This document shows, piece after piece, positions 26,189-35,049 of a DNA stretch of 64,000 nucleotides; the first letter of the stretch is position 1, and the number at the start of each line of letters is the position of its first letter. The notes under the pieces were generated by a model. The model was not told the origin of the DNA. It ran no database searches and saw only the letters and a list, made by a program, of their open reading frames with translations. Origin of the DNA: Rhizobium sp. NFR07 (GTDB taxonomy: Bacteria; Pseudomonadota; Alphaproteobacteria; Rhizobiales; Rhizobiaceae); the NCBI RefSeq assembly GCF_900111905.1, contig NZ_FOKM01000004.1:62001-126000 (forward strand), written 5' to 3'. Made by a program: the position numbers and the translations under genes.

Positions 26189-26899
26189 ATGAACCCCGCA
26201 ACCCGTGACAAACTGATGGGCGTCTCCGTCGCGACGCTCTGCTCGGCGCTCTACAAGCGAGGCCTGAGAAACCAGACGATCCAGGACGTCCGGCCGGTTC
26301 GGCCCAAGGGGCGCAACATGGTCGGCCCGGCCTTCACGCTACGCTACATGCCGGCGCGCGAGGACCGCAACCCGATGACGGTGTTCCGCGATCCGAAGCA
26401 TCCGCAGCGCCATGCGATAGAGACTTGCCCGGAGGGCCATGTGCTGGTGATGGACAGCCGCAAGGATGCGCGTGCCGCGTCAGCCGGCGATATTCTCATT
26501 ACCCGGCTGATGGTGCGGGGCGGGGCAGGGGTGGTCACCGATGGCGGTTTCCGCGATGCCATGACGATCGGGGAGCTGGATATCCCGGCCTACCATCATC
26601 GTCCCTCAAGCCCGACCAACCTGACGCTGCACGAGGCAATCGACATCAACGTTCCGATCGGCTGCGGCGATGTCGCGGTCTTTCCGGGCGACATCATGGT
26701 CGGGGATGACGACAGCGTCATCGTCATTCCGGCGGAGATCGCCGACGAGATTGCCGACGAGGCGGTCGAGATGACGGCCTATGAGGATTTCGCCGTGGAG
26801 CGGGTGAAGGCGGGCCATACGATTATCGGCCTCTATCCGGCGACGGACGAGAACAATCTTTCGATTTTTGCCGAATGGCGCAAGGCCAACGGCCGTTGA
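26189..26899 (+). CDS. RraA-like family protein (possible aldolase/decarboxylase)
   Basis: A 236-residue member of the RraA/HMG-aldolase fold family. The substrate-pocket stretch GGAGVVTDGGFRDAM (about 111-125) contains the GxxxDGxxRD-type motif that binds the metal-enolate in 4-hydroxy-4-methyl-2-oxoglutarate aldolases and oxaloacetate decarboxylases, unlike true RNase E inhibitors. GAGGAGGAAAC gives a strong ribosome site. The gene directly follows the dehydratase, so it may process its keto-acid product or a later intermediate. The RNase-regulator label often used for this family is unlikely in this context. Confidence 0.88.
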   Translation: MNPATRDKLMGVSVATLCSALYKRGLRNQTIQDVRPVRPKGRNMVGPAFTLRYMPAREDRNPMTVFRDPKHPQRHAIETCPEGHVLVMDSRKDARAASAGDILITRLMVRGGAGVVTDGGFRDAMTIGELDIPAYHHRPSSPTNLTLHEAIDINVPIGCGDVAVFPGDIMVGDDDSVIVIPAEIADEIADEAVEMTAYEDFAVERVKAGHTIIGLYPATDENNLSIFAEWRKANGR

Positions 26900-27200
26900 A
26901 CACCAGATAGCTGGCCGGCGAGGGCGACTGTGCCTTTGCCGACCAGCAGATCTAATCGGTGCATCGCGCACCGAAAGCGTTGCGGGCGTAGATCCAAGCC
27001 CGTGTGCACAACGCGTGACGAGCCGGCGCAAGCGCCAGGCCTCGAGCCCTTTCCTTGAGAAATCTTTCGTTCCGACGCTGCACTTTTCGGCGCGGTAGCT
27101 GACGCTCGACCACAGGATCTGCGTCAGCCACTTCCATAGCCTTTTCAACATCCCGAACGGCCCGCCATTCGCAGCAGCGTGGGGACAATATCGTCGGGTG
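26900..27200. other. Intergenic region with possible gene remnant
   Basis: About 300 bases between the RraA-like gene and the IclR promoter contain no gene I can support. The minus strand stays open across most of it and reads protein-like (for example ERARGLALAPARHALCTRAW), but without start, ribosome site or family match. It may be a decayed 3' gene fragment. Confidence 0.3.
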
Positions 27201-27248
27201 TTGACGGATTGGTAATTTTTCAATATTCTGTATGAGTTCAATATACTG
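27201..27248 (+). promoter_or_regulatory. IclR operon promoter with direct repeats
   Basis: TTGACG (27201-27206) and TATTCT (27224-27229) are spaced by 17 bases and form a good sigma-70 type promoter. Two copies of TTCAATAT(T/A)CTG (27219-27230 and 27237-27248) lie 18 bases apart, the first over the -10 box. This fits autorepression by the IclR protein encoded just downstream. Confidence 0.6.
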
Positions 27249-27269
27249 AACGATCAAGGAGGAGTGATC

Positions 27270-28022
27270 GTGAGCGGACGCGGTGTCGAGCGTGTCTTGG
27301 ATATGATCGAGTGGTTTGCGGCTTCACCGGAGGGCGCAAGTCTCTCGGAGATTGCGGCTGCGCTCGCCATGCCCAAGTCGAGCGCGCTCTTGATGCTGCA
27401 GTCACTTGCCGAGCGCGGCTATATCCATCGGACAGGCAGTGGTGAGTACCAGCTTCTCAGGCTTCCCGGCGAGATCTCCGCGGATGGCGGCAATTACGGT
27501 GCGCTGATCGCGCTGGTTTCGCCTTATCTTTCGAATGCCGTTCAGGAAACGGGTGAGAGCGGCTTCATCGCGGTGCTGGAAGGTCCTTCGATCCGTTATC
27601 TCAACAAGGTGCTGCCCAAGCGGGAAATCCTCTACGATCGTGACATCGTGCCGACGCGTGCGGCCCACAAGGTTGCAAGCGGCGTCGTGCTTCTGGCCGC
27701 CGGCAGCGATGCCGATGTCGAGGCCTATGCGGCCGCTTCTACTCTATCCAAGGAAGAGCACTCGAAGCTGCGCGATGCCGTCGCAAGCGCTCGTGCATCC
27801 GGCTTCTACGTGAATGCCATGGGCGTCGTCGAAGGTGCCGCAGGTGCTGCGGCGCCGATTATCGGCGCAAACGGCAAGGCCATTGCCGCGCTCAATATAT
27901 CCGGTCCCCAGGTCCGGTTCGTCTCAAATTCCGACCGCATCAGTGAAGTGGTCCGGGAAACTGCAGTCGCGATCACCGAGGAGTTGGCGCGTCGCAGTCG
28001 TCGTTTATCCAAAGGGAGGTAA
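27270..28022 (+). CDS. IclR-family transcriptional regulator
   Basis: A 250-residue IclR regulator with an N-terminal winged helix (LSEIAAALAMPKSSALLMLQSL, over 20 residues only as a region at about 25-46) and a C-terminal effector domain. GTG at 27270 is chosen as the start because AAGGAGGA lies 6 bases upstream; a GTG two codons earlier abuts that site. It is the first gene of a nine-gene operon, with its stop 3 bases before the binding-protein start. It probably represses the operon until an organic-acid ligand appears; the ligand is unknown. Confidence 0.9.
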   Translation: MSGRGVERVLDMIEWFAASPEGASLSEIAAALAMPKSSALLMLQSLAERGYIHRTGSGEYQLLRLPGEISADGGNYGALIALVSPYLSNAVQETGESGFIAVLEGPSIRYLNKVLPKREILYDRDIVPTRAAHKVASGVVLLAAGSDADVEAYAAASTLSKEEHSKLRDAVASARASGFYVNAMGVVEGAAGAAAPIIGANGKAIAALNISGPQVRFVSNSDRISEVVRETAVAITEELARRSRRLSKGR

Positions 28023-28025
28023 GGA

Positions 28026-29123
28026 ATGAAATTCGCAACACTTACGGCCTTGGCCGGGCTGTTTGCCGGCATTGCCGGTTTCGCCCAGGCTCAGGAAGTG
28101 CCGGCCGGTTATCCCGCCGACTACTCGAAGATCATCGAGGGTTCGCGCTCGGAAAAAGGTCTGATGATCTATTCCAACATGGCCGACAATAACTGGCAGC
28201 CGATCATCAAGGGCTTCAACGCGAAGTATCCCTGGGTGAAGATCGAGACCGTCGATCTGGGCTCGGGCACGGTGCATTCCCGCTGGGAAGCTGAAAAGGG
28301 CTCGAGCGCCCGCACCGCCGACGTGCTTGTCTCCGGCGCCAACGACCGCTGGGCGTCCTATGGCAAGGACGGCGCGATGGAGGATTACAAGAGCCCCGAA
28401 ATCGCGAATCTGCCGGAATTTGCCCATCCCTATCCGGGCGTGAACGTGCTTTCCACCGATCCACTGGTCATTACCTATAACGCGGCGCTTCTGACGGAAG
28501 ACCAGCGTCCGAAGGGTTTTACATCGCTTGTAGAAGCTGCAACGGCCGATCCGGATTCGTTCAAGGGCAAGATCACCACCTATGATGCCGCCCGCAACAG
28601 CTTCGGCCTGACCGCTTGGTGGGCTTACATGGACAAGAAGGGTGAAGCTGGCTGGGATGGCCTTCGCAAGATCGGTCCGATGATCCGCGGCGAGACCTCC
28701 GGCGGTCCGATGAACGAGAAGATCGCCACTGGCGAATACCTGATGGGCATCGCCGTTTCCGGCATCACCATCTTCCCGCGCCTGGAACAGCCGGGCGGTG
28801 AGATCCTCGGCTTTGCCTTCCCCGACGACGGCACGATCATGATGCTGCGCGGCATGGGCATCCCGAAGGGTGCCGCTAACCCAAACTCGGCAAAACTCTT
28901 CGTCGACTACGCGCTCAGCCAGGATGGCCAGACGCAGGTCGGCAAGGGCGGCCTCGTCCCTTATCGTGAAGACGTGCCGGAAGACCAGGTTCGCTACACC
29001 TTCCAGAAGATCGGCGAGATCGTCGGCAAGGACAATGTCATCACCGCCGGTTTCGACCAGCGTCTGATTACCGAAGCGGGTCCCTTCGTCGAGAAGTGGA
29101 ACGCAGCTATCGCCGGCAAATAA
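28026..29123 (+). CDS. ABC transporter periplasmic binding protein (AfuA/FbpA-like class)
   Basis: A 365-residue extracellular solute-binding protein with a signal peptide (MKFATLTALAGLFAGIAGFA, cleavage near AQA-QEV). The fold class is that of iron/putrescine/phosphosugar binding proteins (GLMIYSNMADNNWQPIIKGF; ADVLVSGANDRW). Iron-binding paired tyrosines typical of FbpA are not evident, and the operon encodes acyl-CoA and hydroxyacid enzymes, so an organic-acid ligand is more likely than iron. GGGAGGT sits 5 bases before the ATG, overlapping the iclR end. Confidence 0.85.
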   Translation: MKFATLTALAGLFAGIAGFAQAQEVPAGYPADYSKIIEGSRSEKGLMIYSNMADNNWQPIIKGFNAKYPWVKIETVDLGSGTVHSRWEAEKGSSARTADVLVSGANDRWASYGKDGAMEDYKSPEIANLPEFAHPYPGVNVLSTDPLVITYNAALLTEDQRPKGFTSLVEAATADPDSFKGKITTYDAARNSFGLTAWWAYMDKKGEAGWDGLRKIGPMIRGETSGGPMNEKIATGEYLMGIAVSGITIFPRLEQPGGEILGFAFPDDGTIMMLRGMGIPKGAANPNSAKLFVDYALSQDGQTQVGKGGLVPYREDVPEDQVRYTFQKIGEIVGKDNVITAGFDQRLITEAGPFVEKWNAAIAGK

Positions 29124-29132
29124 GCCGAGCAG

Positions 29133-29157
29133 AAGGGCCGGCCACTCGTCGGCCCTT
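29133..29157 (+). other. Hairpin after binding-protein gene
   Basis: AAGGGCCG and CGGCCCTT form a perfect 8-bp stem with a 9-base loop, 10 bases after the stop. It lies between the binding protein and permease genes and may limit read-through or protect the upstream message. Confidence 0.5.
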
Positions 29158-29182
29158 CCACCAACCCTGACAGGAAAATTCG

Positions 29183-30901
29183 ATGACGGATATCAGCCAC
29201 CCCGGCACGGCCGGACGGGGGATAGACCGATCGCGTGCGATCTACTGGGGCGTTGCGGCGCTGACGACGATCCTCGTATTCGGTCCCATCACCCCGATCA
29301 TCTTCCAGGCCTTCCTCGACAAGCCGCTCTATGATGACACGGCAGTCGTGACGCTTGGCAATTTCAGCCGCCTGTTCAGCGAACCGGGCATGGCCGGCGT
29401 GTTCTTCAACACGCTCTATTTCGGCGCGCTGACGATGATCGTCGCTCAGGTGTTCGGTGCCGTCATGGCGGTTCTCGTCGGACGCACCAATCTGCCGGGT
29501 CGTAAGTGGCTGGGCGAGATCTTCATCTGGCCGCTGTTCGTCTCGAACCTCGTCATCGCCTTCGGCTGGTTCACCATGTACGGCCCGTCGGGCTTCATGA
29601 CGCTTGCCGCGAAAACCTATCTCGGCGGCGCGCCGTGGAACCTCTACAGCGTCACCGGCATGGGCATCGTCGCTGGCCTCAGCCAGGCGCCGCTCACCTA
29701 TCTGATGTGTCTTGCGGCCGTCACCAAGGCCGATCCTCTGCTCGAAGATGCGGCGCGATCCACCGGTGCCGGTCCTTTCCGGGCGCTGTTTTCGGTCACC
29801 ATTCCGATGATCCGTCCCGCGATCATCTATTCGGCCGTGCTGAACTTCGTCGTCGGCATCGAGATGCTGGCGATCCCGCTGCTCTTCGGCGGCCCGTCCG
29901 GCATCCAGACGGTGACGACGTTTCTCTACAATGCCGGCATCAACGCTGCCGTGCGGCCGGAATACGGCATCGTCGGTGCCGCAGCCGTCATCCTCCTGAT
30001 CGTCGTCGCCTTCCTCGTCTGGCTGCAGGGCTTTCTGATGAAGGGCGCTGGCCGCTTCGTCACCGTCCGCGGCAAGGCCAGCCGCCCCTCGACGCTCGAT
30101 CTGGGTGCCTGGCGCTGGCCGGCATTCCTGTTCGTTTTCGCCTTCGCGTTCCTCACGATTATCTCGATCTTCGGCGGCATCTTCATGCGCTCGGCGGTGA
30201 GCTTCCTCACCCCGCTCATTCCGTTCTGGAAGGTGCTGACGACAGCCAATTTCGAGCATGTTCTCGGCTCGGCCAACTATGTGCGCTCGATCGTCAATTC
30301 CGTTCTCGTGGCGACGATCGGCGCCGCGATCGGCACCTTCTTCATTCTGGTGATCGCGCTCGTCGCCCGCCGTTCGGACTTCCGCCACAGCCGGGCGCTC
30401 GAATATATCGCGCTTTTCCCGCGCTCGCTGCCGGGCATCATCGCCGGTCTCGGCTTCTTCTATGCCGTGATCTGGCTGCCTGGAGCGGATGTCATTCGCG
30501 GCACGATTGCCGTGCTCATCCTCGCCTTCATGATCCGCTACATCCCGGTCGGTTTCGGTGCCATCGCGCCAGCGCTCGCCCAGGTCGGCGAGGAACTCGA
30601 CCGCGGTGCGCGCATCTCGGGCGCCGACTGGTGGACGACGGTGACGCGCATCATCGTACCGATCCTCAAACCCGCGCTGTTCAGCTGTTACGCGCTGCTC
30701 TTCATCCACTTCTTCAAGGAATATGTGACGGCGGCCTTCCTCTACCAGCCGGGGTCCGAAATCATCGGCACCACCATGCTGCAGCTTGTCGCCCAAGGCG
30801 ACAACGGCCCGGTCTCCGCCCTCGCAACCATCCAAGTCGTCATTACCGCCGCGTTCGTCATCATCGCACGCCGCGTCATGGGAGCCAAAATCTATGGCTG
30901 A
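29183..30901 (+). CDS. Fused-duplicate ABC permease (FbpB-like)
   Basis: This 572-residue permease contains two binding-protein-dependent transport modules in one chain, each with about six membrane helices. The two cytoplasmic EAA-type loops are visible around LEDAARSTGAGPFRALFSV and LDRGARISGADWWTTVTRI. The single-chain form is usual for the AfuB/FbpB subclass. The ATPase gene starts inside its last 8 bases, so the three importer genes are coupled. Confidence 0.93.
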   Translation: MTDISHPGTAGRGIDRSRAIYWGVAALTTILVFGPITPIIFQAFLDKPLYDDTAVVTLGNFSRLFSEPGMAGVFFNTLYFGALTMIVAQVFGAVMAVLVGRTNLPGRKWLGEIFIWPLFVSNLVIAFGWFTMYGPSGFMTLAAKTYLGGAPWNLYSVTGMGIVAGLSQAPLTYLMCLAAVTKADPLLEDAARSTGAGPFRALFSVTIPMIRPAIIYSAVLNFVVGIEMLAIPLLFGGPSGIQTVTTFLYNAGINAAVRPEYGIVGAAAVILLIVVAFLVWLQGFLMKGAGRFVTVRGKASRPSTLDLGAWRWPAFLFVFAFAFLTIISIFGGIFMRSAVSFLTPLIPFWKVLTTANFEHVLGSANYVRSIVNSVLVATIGAAIGTFFILVIALVARRSDFRHSRALEYIALFPRSLPGIIAGLGFFYAVIWLPGADVIRGTIAVLILAFMIRYIPVGFGAIAPALAQVGEELDRGARISGADWWTTVTRIIVPILKPALFSCYALLFIHFFKEYVTAAFLYQPGSEIIGTTMLQLVAQGDNGPVSALATIQVVITAAFVIIARRVMGAKIYG

Positions 30902-31970
30902 TCTCGTTCTCGAAAACCTCACCATCAAATACGGCTCGGTTACGGCCGTCGACAACCTCAACATACACGTCGCGTCGGGTGAATTCCTGACGCTGCTCGG
31001 GCCGTCCGGCTGCGGCAAGTCGACCTCGCTGTTTGCGGTCGCCGGCCTCAACCACGCGACGTCCGGTACGATCCGGGTCGGCGACCGGGTGCTGTTCGAC
31101 GGCAACCCGAACAACACGGTGCCGCCGGAAAAGCGCAATATCGGTCTGGTCTTCCAGTCCTACGCGCTCTGGCCGCACAAGACCGTGGCAGAGAATCTGG
31201 CTTTCCCGCTGACGCTTCGCAAGATCGGCCGCGCAGAGCGTGACGAGCGCATCAAGGAAGCGCTCGGCCTCGTCGAGATGCTGCCCTATGCGGATCGTTA
31301 TCCGTTCGAACTTTCCGGCGGCCAGCAGCAGCGTGTCGCGCTTGCCCGCGCGCTCGTCTATCGTCCGCCGCTTCTGCTGCTCGACGAGCCGCTGTCGAAC
31401 TTGGATGCGAAGCTGCGTGAACGTGCCCGCGTCTGGCTGCGCGAGTTGCAGGAGCGCCTCAACGTCACCACAATCTACGTGACCCACGACCAGGCTGAGG
31501 CGCTCGCCGTTTCCGACCGGATCGCCGTCATGAGCATGGGCCGCATGCGCCAGCTCGGCACGCCGCGCGAGATCTATGAACGTCCGGCCGACAGCTTCGT
31601 CGCCGACTTCATCGGCTCGTCGAACTTCTTCGACGGCACGATGATCGAGAACGGCACGGACAAGGCCCGTATCCGTTTGGCCGACGGCAGCGAGATCGTC
31701 ACGCCGCCGGGTGCCGCCGGCAAGGACGGCTCGGTCGTCGTTGCCATCCGGCCGGAAAAGATCGAGCTTTCCAGTGAGACAGGCCCGAACACGATGCGGG
31801 TGTCGATCGATCAGCGGACCTATCTCGGTTCCGTCTGGCAATACGCAGTGCGCTCGGGTCCGATCGAGTTCCGCATCCAGACGCCGGCGGAATTGAAGGA
31901 GGATTCAATCCTCGTGCGCATCCCTCAGGGACATTGCGCCGTATTCCCCGATAAACCCGGCGCGAATTGA
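30894..31970 (+). CDS. ABC transporter ATP-binding protein
   Basis: A 358-residue ABC ATPase of the FbpC/PotA type: Walker A GPSGCGKST (about 36-44), ABC signature LSGGQQQRVALARAL, Walker B LLLLDEPLSNLD, H-loop VTHDQAEAL, and a C-terminal regulatory TOBE domain (about 280-355). The ATG at 30894 overlaps the permease stop; upstream frame extension lies within the permease and is not homologous. It powers import by the binding protein and permease encoded just before. Confidence 0.95.
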   Translation: MADLVLENLTIKYGSVTAVDNLNIHVASGEFLTLLGPSGCGKSTSLFAVAGLNHATSGTIRVGDRVLFDGNPNNTVPPEKRNIGLVFQSYALWPHKTVAENLAFPLTLRKIGRAERDERIKEALGLVEMLPYADRYPFELSGGQQQRVALARALVYRPPLLLLDEPLSNLDAKLRERARVWLRELQERLNVTTIYVTHDQAEALAVSDRIAVMSMGRMRQLGTPREIYERPADSFVADFIGSSNFFDGTMIENGTDKARIRLADGSEIVTPPGAAGKDGSVVVAIRPEKIELSSETGPNTMRVSIDQRTYLGSVWQYAVRSGPIEFRIQTPAELKEDSILVRIPQGHCAVFPDKPGAN

Positions 31971-31977
31971 GGCTTTC

Positions 31978-33183
31978 ATGGCAGAGACTAAGAAAACCGT
32001 CCGCTTCCAACCGGAACAGAAGGGCCCTTTGCACGGCATCCGCGTTGTCGACCTGAGTCGTGTCGTGGCCGGCAACATGCTGTCGCTGCAACTGGGTGAT
32101 TTCGGTGCCGACGTCGTCAAGGTGGAGCCTCCTCAAGGGGACGCCCTGCGCGAATGGCGCGACAACGGCCATTCACTGCATTGGAAGACCTATGGCCGCA
32201 ACAAGCGCTCGATCGCGCTCAACCTGCGTCAGCCGAAGGCGCTGGAAGCGCTGAAGAAGCTGCTCGAAAAGGCGGATGTGTTCATCGAGAATTTTCGTCC
32301 GGGTACGCTCGAGGAAATGGGCCTGTCGCCGGACAGCCTGCTGGCGCTCAATCCGAACCTCATCATCGTACGGATCTCTGGTTTCGGCCAGACCGGGCCC
32401 TATGCAAAATATCCGGGCTTCGGCACGCTGGTCGAGGCGATGAGCGGCTTTGCCTCGCGCACTGGTTTTCCGGATCGCGAACCGGTCCTTCCCCCGCTCG
32501 CGCTTGCGGACATGATCTCGGGCCTCACCGGCGCCAATGCGGTGATGATGGCGCTTTTTGCCCGGGAGCGCGGGGATACAGGCGGGCAGGTCATCGACCT
32601 GTCGCTGCTGGAGCCGATCTTCGCCTCGCTCGGCCCGGAAGCCTCGATCTATCATGTTACCGGCAAGGTCAAGCAGAGGTCCGGATCCGGCTCCAACACG
32701 GTTTCCCCTCGCAACGTCTATCTCTGCAGCGACGGCAAATACGTGGCGCTGTCCGGTTCCACCCAGGTGATCGCGATGCGGATCTTCGACATCGTCGGCC
32801 GCCCGGACATGAAGGACGATCCGCGCTTCTCCACCAACATGGAACGCGTCAGGCATCGCGAACTGGTGGATGCCGCGCTCGGCGCATGGTTTGTCACCCG
32901 CACCCGCGACGAGGCGCTTTCGGTGATGCGCGGGGCCGGTGCCACGGTCGGCCCGGTTTATGACATCGCCGATATCAGCACCGACCGGCATTTCGCCGAG
33001 CGGGAGATCGTGGTGGATGTCGAGGATGCCGATCTCGGCAGCATTCCGCAGCACAACATCTTTCCGCGCTTTTCGGCGACGCCCGGCGTCTTCCGCCATC
33101 CGGCACCTGACGTCGGTGAACAGACCGAGGCGATCCTTGCTGAAATCGGCATGACGCCGGCTGACCTGGAGGATAAGGCATGA
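31978..33183 (+). CDS. CaiB/BaiF-type CoA-transferase
   Basis: A 401-residue family III CoA-transferase, which moves CoA between carboxylic acids through a covalent aspartyl intermediate. Visible motifs are LSRVVAGNMLSLQLGDFGAD, VFIENFRPGTLEEMGL, GFGQTGPYA and the catalytic-Asp segment ALADMISGL (Asp near residue 179). It starts 7 bases after the ATPase gene and overlaps the CitE-like gene by 4 bases. This pairing suggests the imported acid is activated to its CoA ester and then cleaved, as in malyl-, citramalyl- or related routes. The substrate is unknown. Confidence 0.93.
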   Translation: MAETKKTVRFQPEQKGPLHGIRVVDLSRVVAGNMLSLQLGDFGADVVKVEPPQGDALREWRDNGHSLHWKTYGRNKRSIALNLRQPKALEALKKLLEKADVFIENFRPGTLEEMGLSPDSLLALNPNLIIVRISGFGQTGPYAKYPGFGTLVEAMSGFASRTGFPDREPVLPPLALADMISGLTGANAVMMALFARERGDTGGQVIDLSLLEPIFASLGPEASIYHVTGKVKQRSGSGSNTVSPRNVYLCSDGKYVALSGSTQVIAMRIFDIVGRPDMKDDPRFSTNMERVRHRELVDAALGAWFVTRTRDEALSVMRGAGATVGPVYDIADISTDRHFAEREIVVDVEDADLGSIPQHNIFPRFSATPGVFRHPAPDVGEQTEAILAEIGMTPADLEDKA

Positions 33184-34028
33184 TCTCGTCGCTTCTCTAC
33201 GTACCGGGCAATGCCGCCCGTTTCCTTGAAAAGGCAGGCCAGCGCGGCGCCGACGCCATCATCATCGATCTAGAAGACGCCGTGCCGGAAAATGCCAAGA
33301 CCGAGGCTCGCGATGGCCTGGCGAAATGGGTGCCGGAGATTAAGCAGAGCGGCTGCAAGGTTTTCGTGCGCGTCAACCATACCGATCGCCTGATCGATGA
33401 CGCGGTTGCGGCGACAATTGCAGGCGCCGACGGGCTCTATGTCCCGAAGGTGAGCAGTCCGGATGTCCTTGCGCGTCTGGTCGAAAGCCTTGAGCCGCAC
33501 GAGAAGGATCGCTCGCCGATCGCCTTCGTGCCGCTGATCGAAGACATGACGGGCCTGTTCGAAGTTCGCGCCATTGCAAAGGCGCCGCGGGTTCTGGCGT
33601 TGGCAGCCGGCGGCGAGGATCTTGCGACGGCCATGGACGCGAGGCCGACGCCCGAAGTGCTGCGCTATCCCAAGCTGATGATCCACTATGCAGCCAAGGA
33701 AGCCGGCGTGCTGTCGATGGGGCTGCTGCGTACCGTCGCTGACTTTGCCGACAAGGATGCGCTTCGCGCTGCTGCTCTGGAAGCGCGCGAGTTCGGTTTC
33801 GACGGGGCAAGCTGCATCCACCCTTCCGTCGTGCCGATCCTCAACGAAAGCTTCGCGCCGACGGCGGAAGAGGTTGCATGGGCTCAGAAGGTCATCGCGG
33901 CCAACGCCGAAGAGGCTGCTGCAGGGCGTGGGGCCTTCATGCTGGACGGCAAGTTCGTCGACGCGCCGATCGTGACGCGGGCGCAAAATCTACTTCGCAG
34001 AACTGAAAAAGGACGGGCTACCCCATGA
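33180..34028 (+). CDS. CitE/HpcH-like acyl-CoA lyase
   Basis: A 282-residue member of the HpcH/HpaI/CitE superfamily, close in pattern to citrate-lyase beta and malyl/citramalyl-CoA lyases. Motifs: LLYVPGNAARFLEKAGQRG, IIIDLEDAVPENAK (metal and substrate carboxylates), VPLIEDMTGLF and LAAGGEDLATAMDARPT. These enzymes split a 3-hydroxyacyl-CoA into a shorter acyl-CoA and a keto acid such as pyruvate or glyoxylate. It overlaps the CoA-transferase and dehydrogenase genes by 4 bases each, so its substrate is likely the CoA ester made by the former. Confidence 0.9.
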   Translation: MISSLLYVPGNAARFLEKAGQRGADAIIIDLEDAVPENAKTEARDGLAKWVPEIKQSGCKVFVRVNHTDRLIDDAVAATIAGADGLYVPKVSSPDVLARLVESLEPHEKDRSPIAFVPLIEDMTGLFEVRAIAKAPRVLALAAGGEDLATAMDARPTPEVLRYPKLMIHYAAKEAGVLSMGLLRTVADFADKDALRAAALEAREFGFDGASCIHPSVVPILNESFAPTAEEVAWAQKVIAANAEEAAAGRGAFMLDGKFVDAPIVTRAQNLLRRTEKGRATP

Positions 34029-35041
34029 CCCATGACATCATCCAGGGGGCCGAACACGGCAAACGCGGCCGGCGCATTCTCGTCAGCCACAACAAGATCG
34101 CCGAAAAGGCGATCCGGCTGCTGAACGAACACGATATCGACGTGTTCTTCTCGCCGCCCTACGATCCGTCCGACGTGGTGGCGAAGCTCGCCGCAGACCT
34201 CAAGATCGACGGCCTGATGGTGCGCCAGGGGCGTATCAATGAGGAAGTGATTTCCGCCTCGCCCCACCTCAAGGTCATCGCCAAGCACGGCGTCGGCGTG
34301 GACAATGTCGATATCGCGGCCGCCGCAAAGCTCGGCATCCCGGTGCTGCGGGCGATGGGCTCCAACTCCCGCGCCGTTGCCGAGCACACGATCGCGCTGG
34401 CGCTGAGCCTGATCAAGGAAGTGCTGCCGCTCGACAAGGCCGTGAAGGGCGGCGAATGGCCGAAGCCGACCTTTACCGGCAAGGATTTCCTCGGCGCCAC
34501 GATCGGTCTCATCGGTTATGGCGGGATCGGCCGCGAGACGGCGCGCATGGCGGAAGCACTCGGCATGGAGGTCGTGGTCTACGATCCCTTCGCACCCGGT
34601 GCCGCCGAAGCCGATGGTTTCGCCTCGGCGAATGATATCGATGCCATGCTGCCGTCGCTCGACATCCTCAGCATCCATTGCCCGCTGACGGCTGCGACGC
34701 GTGATCTGATCGATGCACGCCGTCTCGGCCTGATGAAAAAGTCCGCGGTTCTGGTGAACACCGCCCGTGGCGGGATCATCAACGAGACGGATCTGGCGCA
34801 GGCGCTCGCAGCCGGCACGGTCGCAGGTGCGGCGCTCGACAGTTTCGCCACCGAGCCGCCGGCCGCCGACAGTCCGCTCTGGGCGCTCAACACGCTGATC
34901 GCGACACCGCATATCGGCGGTGTGACCTACGGTTCCGCCGACGCGATGGCGGTCATTGCCGCCCAGCACATCATCAGCGTTCTTGATGGCAATGCGCCCG
35001 ACGAACGCTCCATCGCCCGCCCAACCGAACTTTCTGCCTGA
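34025..35041 (+). CDS. D-2-hydroxyacid dehydrogenase
   Basis: A 338-residue NAD-dependent D-isomer 2-hydroxyacid dehydrogenase. It has GYGGIGRETARMAEALGMEV (nucleotide-binding, followed by an Asp favouring NAD) near residues 163-182, LVNTARGGIINETDLAQAL with the catalytic arginine, and TPHIGG with the catalytic histidine. The N-terminal part resembles phosphoglycerate-dehydrogenase-like proteins but lacks the ACT domain, so serine synthesis is unlikely. In the operon it may oxidise a hydroxyacid substrate or reduce the keto acid released by the lyase. Confidence 0.93.
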   Translation: MTHDIIQGAEHGKRGRRILVSHNKIAEKAIRLLNEHDIDVFFSPPYDPSDVVAKLAADLKIDGLMVRQGRINEEVISASPHLKVIAKHGVGVDNVDIAAAAKLGIPVLRAMGSNSRAVAEHTIALALSLIKEVLPLDKAVKGGEWPKPTFTGKDFLGATIGLIGYGGIGRETARMAEALGMEVVVYDPFAPGAAEADGFASANDIDAMLPSLDILSIHCPLTAATRDLIDARRLGLMKKSAVLVNTARGGIINETDLAQALAAGTVAGAALDSFATEPPAADSPLWALNTLIATPHIGGVTYGSADAMAVIAAQHIISVLDGNAPDERSIARPTELSA

Positions 35042-35049
35042 GGATTTCG

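Noticed and set aside
28994-31138. 714-residue minus-strand open frame across the ABC permease and ATPase
   Set aside because: Asp/Arg/His-rich translation with no domain, fully antisense to two well-supported transporter genes.
28026-31970. Ferric-iron (FbpABC) transporter call
   Set aside because: The fold class fits, but clear iron-ligand tyrosine pairs are not evident and the operon partners are acyl-CoA and hydroxyacid enzymes, so an organic substrate is more likely.
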